Assembly: GCF_900188095.1 (NCBI RefSeq)
Contig: NZ_FZOT01000002.1
Location: 620,001 to 684,000, forward strand
Source of the DNA: Noviherbaspirillum humi
GTDB taxonomy: Bacteria; Pseudomonadota; Gammaproteobacteria; Burkholderiales; Burkholderiaceae_D
Reading direction: 5' to 3'
Length of the DNA: 64,000 bases
A program made the translations under genes and the position numbers. Each line of letters opens with the position of its first letter. Within the stretch, counting starts at the first letter, position 1. Below are positions 58,248 to 64,000 of this stretch, piece after piece. Under the pieces are notes generated by a model. It ran no database searches. It was not told where the DNA came from and worked only from the letters and a program-made list of their open reading frames with translations.

Positions 58248-58324
58248 GGTGATTCATCACCTCAATTACTTCAATTGAGCAATTATCTATTCAAATCGAC
58301 ATCAATAATTGACGTTCAATGAAC
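58248..58324. repeat. cluster of three short dyads upstream of island gene C
   Basis: GGTGA-TTCA-TCACC (58248-58261), CTCAATT-ACTTC-AATTGAG (58261-58279) and GTTCA-A-TGAAC (58314-58324) are perfect inverted repeats within 77 bp, 42-118 bp before the gene C start. They could be operators or leader hairpins; in AT-rich DNA some may be chance. Confidence 0.5.
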
Positions 58325-58365
58325 GGAAAAAAGCAATCAATGTAAATATCCGAAGGGGTACGAAA

Positions 58366-58833
58366 ATGGAAGTTAGCAATAGACTTGGCATGAAAACGCA
58401 TTTAATTGCAGGCAGTCCCGCTCCCGCGATTTCTTTGGATTCATCTAGAAGGGTATCAAGCTTGAAGGGTGGAAACAACACATCCACATCTGCCATCCAA
58501 TCGGAAATTGACGCCATCTTAAAAGAGATTAAAAAACTCGAAACAAGCACCTGCAGTTCGGCTAATTCTTGGAATGCGAAAATAGCCAATCTGCAATCAA
58601 GGATTATCGCTTTAAACAAGAATATGGTTACCCCCAGTGCTAACAGTTCAGGCTCTTCGCAAGCTGCCCTAGGCTCTCAGCTCCAAAAAGTTAATGAGTC
58701 TTTTAATAATCTACCTAAAAACTGTGTAACGTCCGCGGACAGTGAGCCGGGCTTGGAACGCATCAAACAATTCATTGAAACTCAGCTAAACCAATATCTA
58801 AGAAATATACCCCTTGAAAGTGGTGGGTATTAG
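58366..58833 (+). CDS. orphan small protein, island gene C
   Basis: A 155-residue protein I do not recognise. A Ser/Pro-rich N-terminus (1-45) precedes a coiled-coil-like helix (AIQSEIDAILKEIKKLETST, 43-62), a Ser/Asn-rich linker and a C-terminal helix (ERIKQFIETQLNQYL). Residues 48-61 weakly resemble the shared motif of genes A and D. Two Cys are present (63, 120). AAGGGG lies eight bases before the ATG at 58366; a TTG at 58309 opens the frame further but has no ribosome site. No signal peptide. Confidence 0.73.
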   Translation: MEVSNRLGMKTHLIAGSPAPAISLDSSRRVSSLKGGNNTSTSAIQSEIDAILKEIKKLETSTCSSANSWNAKIANLQSRIIALNKNMVTPSANSSGSSQAALGSQLQKVNESFNNLPKNCVTSADSEPGLERIKQFIETQLNQYLRNIPLESGGY

Positions 58834-59334
58834 AGAAGTAAGGTCGAAAAAGGCAAAGCGGAGGCTCTCGATTTAGTTGCAAGGCGCAACACGAAACGGC
58901 TCTTCGAGGAAAAAATCCGCTTCAAGTCTTCGTGCCCAATCACGCATTGCTTGGCATATCCTTAAATTAATATGGTCAGACATAAGTTGTCTCTGGAAAA
59001 TGATTTTGCTTCTCTGCTTAAGCGAAGCGACATTCATTTAACGTCGGAGTGACTTGCCGACGCTCCAAGGATATCTTGATTAACATATAAAGGAAGTGAA
59101 ATACTTATTTAAGATGGTCAAACATCCTACAACTAATGCCATCTTCGTCTTGCAAAATCAAACAGGCCCCTCCCGGTGTCCTTTATTTTTTCTTTGTCGT
59201 CTCAAAATACACGGCATGTTATTTGCTAAAAGAATGGCGCTTTGCAGGATGATTTATTAGTTGATTAACCATAGTTTTCATAAATCACCTCAAATTTATT
59301 TATTCTACTATTTTTATTTAATGGAGAAGCATTT
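58834..59334. other. 500-bp AT-rich gap between island genes C and D
   Basis: No supported gene. Frames of 26 codons (58973) and 48 codons (59114-59260) exist but have no good ribosome sites. It holds a hairpin CGTCGG/CCGACG at 59042-59062 and the sigma-54-like element at 59212-59227. Confidence 0.55.
59212..59227 (+). promoter_or_regulatory. sigma-54-type -24/-12 promoter candidate, gene D
   Basis: CGGCAT-GTTAT-TTGCT keeps GG and GC ten bases apart and TTGC in the -12 block; the -24 block differs from TGGCAC at two positions. It lies 108 bp before the ATG at 59335 and shares GGCAT-N5-TTGC with the site before gene A. Confidence 0.45.
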
Positions 59335-59838
59335 ATGGGATTCACATCACCTTGCGATCAGCAATCAACAAGCATTAGAGACCATTCAAGAAATCAGAGC
59401 ACTTGTCCAACCCTGCCTCAAGCAGAAGTGAGTAAAACACCGACGAGTTGCGGAAAAGATTACGACCCTTATATTTCTGATTATTGGAAATTAATACATG
59501 AATTAATGCTGCAAAAAGATCCTGCCACATATGCACGGCTGCATAAGACAATGATCAATAAAAGAATTGAGGACCTCCTTAAGCGTGCTGAAGGCCTTAA
59601 GAAGAGTTGCAAAGATGATAAGCGAATCGCAGTTTTCGACACGGCCGCCAATCTTGATGCATGGCGGCAGATTGCAAACAAGCCTTCGAACATAGATATT
59701 TCTGCAGTCATCAATACAACGAAAAGGGTGCTTTCCGGGTTAATAGGAACGGCTGCTGGTACTGCTGCCGCAATTGGTGGCTTGGGAACTGCGGTCATAG
59801 AAAATCTTCCAGCATTTAAGCTTGGTCCACAGTTCTGA
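59335..59838 (+). CDS. orphan small protein, island gene D (paralogue of gene A)
   Basis: A 167-residue protein. The N-terminal 45 residues are Ser/Thr/Pro/Gln-rich with three Cys (7, 24, 39). The helical core (45-115) includes IEDLLKRAEGLKKS at 78-91, identical to gene A at eight of fourteen positions. The C-terminus (133-155, VLSGLIGTAAGTAAAIGG and on) is a Gly/Ala-zipper hydrophobic stretch that could span or insert into a membrane. TGGAGAAG precedes the ATG. AT-rich. No family recognised; a secreted or membrane-active role is speculative. Confidence 0.75.
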   Translation: MGFTSPCDQQSTSIRDHSRNQSTCPTLPQAEVSKTPTSCGKDYDPYISDYWKLIHELMLQKDPATYARLHKTMINKRIEDLLKRAEGLKKSCKDDKRIAVFDTAANLDAWRQIANKPSNIDISAVINTTKRVLSGLIGTAAGTAAAIGGLGTAVIENLPAFKLGPQF

Positions 59839-59897
59839 ATCGATTTACCACAGCATCTGGTAATCATTGCAGTATTCAAGCGTTCCTTCATAAAAGC

Positions 59898-59934
59898 AAA
59901 AAAGCCCCACCACTCTAAAGGCGATGGGGCTTTT
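59898..59934. terminator. bidirectional terminator after glcF and island gene D
   Basis: AAAGCCCCA pairs with TGGGGCTTT, with T-runs on both strands. It closes the glcDEF transcript (minus) and probably gene D (plus), and is the right border of the island. Confidence 0.88.
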
Positions 59935-59958
59935 CCATTCAAACAACATCAATCTACA

Positions 59959-61206
59959 TCAAGCCGCCTGCGCCACCTGCTTCCCGCTCAGCGCCCCATC
60001 AATCAACTCAATCCAATGCCGCACCGGCGTCTGCGTCCCCGACTGCAGATGCGTGAGGCAGCCGATATTCGCCGATACGATCATCTCCGGCTGGGTCGCT
60101 TCCAGCTTGGCGAGCTTGTCGTCGCGCAGGCGGTAGGCGAGGTCCGGTTCCAGCACCGAGTAGGTACCGGCGGAGCCGCAGCAGAGGTGACTATCGGCGC
60201 AGAGCTGGACGTCGACGCCGGCGGCGCGCAGCAGCTGCTCGATCTTGCCGCGGATCTTCTGGCCGTGCTGCAGGGTGCAGGGCGGGTGGTAGGCCACGCG
60301 CTTGGCGGGCAGGCCGTCCAGCTTGGCGAGCAGTTCCTGCTCGAAGGCAGGCAGGAGTTCGCTCAGGTCCTTGGTCATCTCCGAGATGCGCCGGGCTTTC
60401 TCGGCGTAGCGCGGGTCCCCGGCCAGCAGGTGGCCGTAGTCCTTCACCATCACGCCGCAGCCGGAGGCGGTCATGATCAGCGCTTCCACGCCCTGCTCGA
60501 CATACGGCCACCAGGCGTCGATGTTGTGGCGGGCATCGTCGAGGCCGCCGTCGTGATCGTTCATGTGGTAGCGGATGGCGCCGCAGCAGCCTTCCTTGGG
60601 CGCGACCACCAGCTGCACGCCGAGGGCGTCGAACACGCGGGCGGTGGCGGCGTTGATGTTGGGCGCCATCGCCGGCTGCACGCAGCCGTCGAGCAGCAGC
60701 ATCTTGCGCGCATGCTGGGTGCGCGGCCAGTCGCCTGAGCCGACGCGGGCCGGCACCTTGTTGCGCAGCACCGGCGGCAGCACCGCGCGCACCGTCTGGC
60801 CGGCGGCCATGGCCGGCTTGAACAGCCACTTGCGAGTGAGGCCTTCCTTCAGCGCCTCGCGCACCAGGCGCTGCTTGAGCGGGCGCGGCACCTGCTGCTC
60901 CACTACCTTGCGACCAATGTCGACCAGGCGGCCGTACTGCACGCCGGAGGGACAGGTAGTTTCGCAGTTGCGGCAGGTGAGGCAGCGGTCGAGGTGGATC
61001 TGGGTCTTGCGGGTGGCGGGCTTGCCTTCCAGCACCTGCTTCATCAGGTAGATGCGGCCGCGCGGGCCGTCGAGCTCGTCGCCCAGCAGTTGATAGGTGG
61101 GACAGGTGGCGGTGCAGAAGCCGCAGTGCACGCACTTGCGCAGGATCGCATCCGCTTCCTTGCCTTCCGGCGTGTCCTTGATGAAATCAGCGAGATTGGT
61201 TTGCAT
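59959..61206 (-). CDS. glcF: glycolate oxidase, iron-sulfur subunit
   Basis: A 415-residue Fe-S subunit. Two [4Fe-4S] ferredoxin motifs appear near the N-terminus (CVHCGFCTATCP and CLTCRNCETTCP), and two CCG-type domains follow (KEGCCGAIRYH and LCCGSAGTYS). It passes electrons from GlcDE to the quinone pool during glycolate oxidation to glyoxylate. The ATG at 61206 gives MQTNLADFIKDTPEG, the family N-terminus; the frame stays open upstream only by chance. Confidence 0.96.
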   Translation of the reverse strand: MQTNLADFIKDTPEGKEADAILRKCVHCGFCTATCPTYQLLGDELDGPRGRIYLMKQVLEGKPATRKTQIHLDRCLTCRNCETTCPSGVQYGRLVDIGRKVVEQQVPRPLKQRLVREALKEGLTRKWLFKPAMAAGQTVRAVLPPVLRNKVPARVGSGDWPRTQHARKMLLLDGCVQPAMAPNINAATARVFDALGVQLVVAPKEGCCGAIRYHMNDHDGGLDDARHNIDAWWPYVEQGVEALIMTASGCGVMVKDYGHLLAGDPRYAEKARRISEMTKDLSELLPAFEQELLAKLDGLPAKRVAYHPPCTLQHGQKIRGKIEQLLRAAGVDVQLCADSHLCCGSAGTYSVLEPDLAYRLRDDKLAKLEATQPEMIVSANIGCLTHLQSGTQTPVRHWIELIDGALSGKQVAQAA

Positions 61207-61208
61207 GG

Positions 61209-62276
61209 TCAGAATTCGGGATACAGGCGGCCGACGTTGAAGATGCCGGCCGGGTCGAAGGCTTTCTTGAGGCCGCCGTGGATGCGGGCGATCGCCGGCG
61301 GCAGTGGATGGAAGACACCGATGGCCTTGTCGCCGCCGCGGAACAGGCTGGCATGGCCGCCCGCTTCCTTGGCGGCGGCGCGGATGGCGTCGGCGCTCGC
61401 GGTGGTCTTGAGCCAGCGCTGGGCGCCGCCCCACTCGATCAGCTCGTCGCCGTCCAGCGTCAGCGGCTTGGCATGAGTGGGCAGAGACAGGCGCCACAGG
61501 CTGGCGGCGGGCTGCAGGGAGCCGAAGAAATCGTTGCTCTGCTCGCGCAGGCTGAGCCAGAGGCCGTCGGCGTCCGGCACCTGCTCGCCGCCCATGCGGG
61601 CGATGGCGGCCTCGATTGCCGCCGGCGCGCCGGACAGGCGCACCAGCAGCACGCCGCCATGCCAGGCGCTGGCCGAGATCGGCAGCGGCTGGCCGCCCCA
61701 TTCGTTGAGGCGGCGGATGGCTTCCTCGCGCTCCATGGAAAAGCGCAGCGTGGTTTCCATCAGCGGGCGCGGCAGCACCTTGAGCGACACTTCCAGGATC
61801 AGGCCGAGCGTGCCGAGCGAGCCGGCCAGCAGGCGCGAGACGTCGTAGCCGGCCACGTTCTTCATCACCTGGCCGCCGAAATGCAGGATGTCGCCCTTGC
61901 CGTCCATCAGCACCGCGCCGAGCACGAAGTCGCGCACCGCGCCGGCGGCCTGGCGGCGCGGGCCGGAGAGGCCGGCCGCGACCACGCCGCCGATGGTGGC
62001 GCCGGGTCCGAAGTGCGGCGGCTCGAAGGCCAGTATCTGGTTGTGCTGCGCCAGCGCCTGCTCCACCTCGGCCAGCGGCGTGCCGGCGCGGGCGGTGATC
62101 ACCAGTTCGGTCGGGTCGTAGGCGACGATGCCGCTGTAGGCGCGGGTATCGAGCACCTCGCCGTTGAGGGCCTGGCCGTACCAGTCCTTGCTGCCGCCGC
62201 CGCGGATGCGCAGCGGCTGGCGGCTGTTGCCGGCATCGAGGATGCGCTGCCTGAATTCTTGGATGATGGGTTCCAT
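61209..62276 (-). CDS. glcE: glycolate oxidase, FAD-binding subunit
   Basis: A 355-residue FAD-binding subunit. It has the PCMH-type motif LRIRGGGSKDWYG, then GPGATIGGVVAAGLSGPRR and GQVMKNVAGYDVSRLLAGSL, the hallmark of GlcE. It works with GlcD and GlcF in the membrane-associated glycolate oxidase. The start at 62276 is MEPIIQEFRQRILDAG; glcF begins two bases after its stop and glcD ends 11 bases before its start. Confidence 0.96.
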   Translation of the reverse strand: MEPIIQEFRQRILDAGNSRQPLRIRGGGSKDWYGQALNGEVLDTRAYSGIVAYDPTELVITARAGTPLAEVEQALAQHNQILAFEPPHFGPGATIGGVVAAGLSGPRRQAAGAVRDFVLGAVLMDGKGDILHFGGQVMKNVAGYDVSRLLAGSLGTLGLILEVSLKVLPRPLMETTLRFSMEREEAIRRLNEWGGQPLPISASAWHGGVLLVRLSGAPAAIEAAIARMGGEQVPDADGLWLSLREQSNDFFGSLQPAASLWRLSLPTHAKPLTLDGDELIEWGGAQRWLKTTASADAIRAAAKEAGGHASLFRGGDKAIGVFHPLPPAIARIHGGLKKAFDPAGIFNVGRLYPEF

Positions 62277-62287
62277 CGTCGTTGTTC

Positions 62288-63778
62288 TTAGAAGCGGGGA
62301 AGATCGGGGAATTTCACCAGGCCGCGCTGGACGTGCATCTTGCCGTACTCGGCGCAGCGGTGCAGCGAGGGAATCGCCTTGTCCGGGTTGAGCAGGAAGG
62401 CCGGATCGAAGGCGCGCTTGACGGCGAAGAAGGCTTCCCGCTCCTCCGGCGCGAACTGCACGCACATGGAATTGATCTTCTCGATGCCGACGCCGTGCTC
62501 CCCGGTGATGGTGCCGCCGACTTCCACGCACAGCTCCAGGATGGCGGCGCCGAAGGCTTCGGCGCGCTCGAATTCGCCCGGCTGGTTGGCATCGAACAGG
62601 ATCAGCGGATGCAGGTTGCCGTCGCCGGCGTGGAAGACGTTGGCGCAGCGCAGGCCGAAGCGCTGCTCCATGTCGGCGATGCTGTTGAGCACCAGGCCGA
62701 GCTGCTTGCGCGGGATGGTGCCGTCCATGCAGTAATAGTCGGGCGAGATGCGGCCGGCGGCCGGGAAGGCGTTCTTGCGGCCGGACCAGAACTTCAGCCG
62801 CTCCGCCTCGTTCTCCGACACGGCGATGGCGGTGGCGCCGGAGGCGCGCAGCACCTCGGCCATGCGGCCGATCTCGTCTTCCACCTCTTCCGGCGTGCCG
62901 TCGGATTCGCACAGCAGGATGGCTTCCGCGTCGGTGTCGTAGCCGGCGTTGACGAAGGGCTCGACCATGCGCGAGGAGGTCTTGTCCATCATCTCCAGGC
63001 CGGCCGGAATGATGCCGGCGGCGATCACGTTGGCCACCGCATCCCCGCCCTTGGCGACATCGTCGAAGGACGCCATGATGACCCGCGCCAGCTGCGGCTT
63101 CGGCACCAGCTTGACGGTGACCTCGGTGACCACGCCGAGCATGCCTTCGGAGCCGATGAACACCGCCAGCAGGTCGAGGCCGGGCGCATCGAGCGACTCG
63201 CCGCCGAGCTCCACCACCTCGCCCTCGGTGGTGACCATGCGCACCTTCAGCACGTTGTGCACGGTGAGGCCGTATTTCAGGCAATGCACGCCGCCGGAAT
63301 TTTCGGCCACGTTGCCGCCGATGGAGCAGGCGATCTGCGACGAGGGATCGGGCGCGTAGTACAGGCCGTGGGCGCTGGCCGCCTCCGAGATGGCGAGGTT
63401 GCGCACGCCGGGCTGGACCACGGCGGTGCGGGCGTACGGGTCGAGCTTGAGGATGCGGTTGAAGCGGGCGGTGGACAGCACTACGCCGTCGGCGATCGGC
63501 ATGGCGCCGCCGGACAGGCCGGTGCCGGCGCCGCGCGGCACGATCGGCACCTGCAGCTCGCGGCAGGCCTTGAGGATGGCGATCACCTGCTCCTCGGTCT
63601 GCGGCAGCGCCACCACCATCGGCAGCTGGCGGTAGGCGGTCAGTCCGTCGCATTCGTAGGGCCGGGTGTCTTCCTCGTTGAACAGCACGCTGCCGTCGGG
63701 CAGGATGCGGTCCAGCGCGGCGGCGACTTCGCGCTGGCGCGCGGCGCTGAAGGCTTGGTTCGGGGTCGGGGCGTTCAT
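62288..63778 (-). CDS. glcD: glycolate oxidase, catalytic FAD subunit
   Basis: A 496-residue FAD-linked oxidase. It has PRGAGTGLSGGAMPIADGV, the GlcD FAD loop, CSIGGNVAENSGGVHCLKYG and the C-terminal NVFHAGDGNLHPLILFD and GEHGVGIEK. It oxidises glycolate (and D-lactate) to glyoxylate. The ATG at 63778 is preceded by AAGGA; the open frame upstream to 63847 has no ribosome site. It leads the glcDEF operon, divergent or downstream of the LysR tail at the edge. Confidence 0.96.
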   Translation of the reverse strand: MNAPTPNQAFSAARQREVAAALDRILPDGSVLFNEEDTRPYECDGLTAYRQLPMVVALPQTEEQVIAILKACRELQVPIVPRGAGTGLSGGAMPIADGVVLSTARFNRILKLDPYARTAVVQPGVRNLAISEAASAHGLYYAPDPSSQIACSIGGNVAENSGGVHCLKYGLTVHNVLKVRMVTTEGEVVELGGESLDAPGLDLLAVFIGSEGMLGVVTEVTVKLVPKPQLARVIMASFDDVAKGGDAVANVIAAGIIPAGLEMMDKTSSRMVEPFVNAGYDTDAEAILLCESDGTPEEVEDEIGRMAEVLRASGATAIAVSENEAERLKFWSGRKNAFPAAGRISPDYYCMDGTIPRKQLGLVLNSIADMEQRFGLRCANVFHAGDGNLHPLILFDANQPGEFERAEAFGAAILELCVEVGGTITGEHGVGIEKINSMCVQFAPEEREAFFAVKRAFDPAFLLNPDKAIPSLHRCAEYGKMHVQRGLVKFPDLPRF

Positions 63779-63951
63779 GGCGGAATCCTTGACAGTCCGC
63801 CAGAACGGCGGATTTTCAGATGTGCAGAGTGTAGCGAAAAGCGCCACACGCTTGGGCCGATTATGCGGCGGCGCAGGCTGAAAAGCTTGAGGCCGGCGCT
63901 TGAATATTTTTCACCCGGCCGGCTTGGCGGCGTCGCGCTCCGGCCGTTTCC

Positions 63952-64000
63952 CTACAAGGTCTTGAAGGTATCGAACAGCCAGTCGACGAAGGCGGCCACC
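63952..64000 (-). CDS. LysR-family regulator, 3' end only
   Basis: The last 49 bp on the minus strand encode a tail VAAFVDWLFDTFKTL followed by a stop, which matches the usual LysR C-terminus (FvdWL). It would be read in the same direction as glcDEF, 173 bp upstream. A glycolate regulator is plausible by position but is not shown by 15 residues. Confidence 0.45.
   Translation of the reverse strand, partial: VAAFVDWLFDTFKTL

Noticed and set aside
58973..59260. Frames of 26 and 48 codons in the gap between island genes C and D
   Set aside because: No convincing ribosome site and no coding character.
56736..59334. Type III secretion regulatory boxes (TTCG-N16-TTCG or GGAACC-N16-CCAC) before the island genes
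   Set aside because: I searched the leaders by eye. AGAACC at 57115 has a CCAC, but the spacing is 23, too long; no TTCG pair has the right spacing.

Overview
The window is a GC-rich chromosomal segment of a betaproteobacterium. Gene content and order (nadD-rsfS-rlmH-maf-rng; pcm-rhodanese-tolC; acrR with a divergent acrAB-oprM-type pump; glcDEF) fit Burkholderiales, most likely Oxalobacteraceae (Herbaspirillum, Noviherbaspirillum or Massilia-like). The family assignment is an inference from protein style and synteny; no rRNA marker is present.

Layout. 1-3.8 kb: the start of mgsA, an atypical short-chain dehydrogenase, a DMT permease and a HerA-like ATPase, all on the minus strand. 3.9-10.8 kb: yebC, purD, hemF, then the tightly packed nadD-rsfS-rlmH-maf-rng series. 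10.8-13.5 kb: a molybdate uptake operon (modA, a tandem Mop protein, modB, modC). 13.8-20.2 kb: an envelope glycan block with an MsbA-type ABC exporter, two paralogous family 9 glycosyltransferases, an O-antigen ligase and a DUF5672 protein. 20.5-27.8 kb: dnaE, a 269-bp MITE-like element, trhO and a small amino-acid/thiol operon (racemase, D-cysteine desulfhydrase-like enzyme, DsbA-like protein). 27.9-34.1 kb: surface and accessory genes (beta-barrel porin-like protein, TbpB-like lipoprotein with pentapeptide repeats, NHL-repeat lipoprotein, CBS-pair protein, degenerate polysaccharide deacetylase). 34.2-41.3 kb: DUF808 membrane protein, tRNA-Gly(CCC), a universal stress protein, trmB, recQ, uppP, a DUF1439 lipoprotein and a Cys-cluster protein. 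41.4-56.3 kb: two RND efflux clusters, each with a TetR regulator and a recognisable operator/promoter, separated by pcm-rhodanese-tolC. 59.9-63.8 kb: glycolate oxidase glcDEF, with the 3' tail of a probable LysR regulator at the right edge.

The outlier is 56.7-59.9 kb. This is a visibly AT-rich island, bounded by rho-independent terminators, holding four small orphan proteins. Two of them (57228-57644 and 59335-59838) share an ungapped helical core, and both have a GGCAT-N5-TTGC (sigma-54-type -24/-12) element upstream. Two end in Gly/Ala-rich hydrophobic segments. I recognise no known family here; it is the best candidate for an undescribed system, and secreted or membrane-active small proteins are a guess only.

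Starts were chosen by ribosome-binding sites and family alignment where the longest open frame was clearly over-extended.
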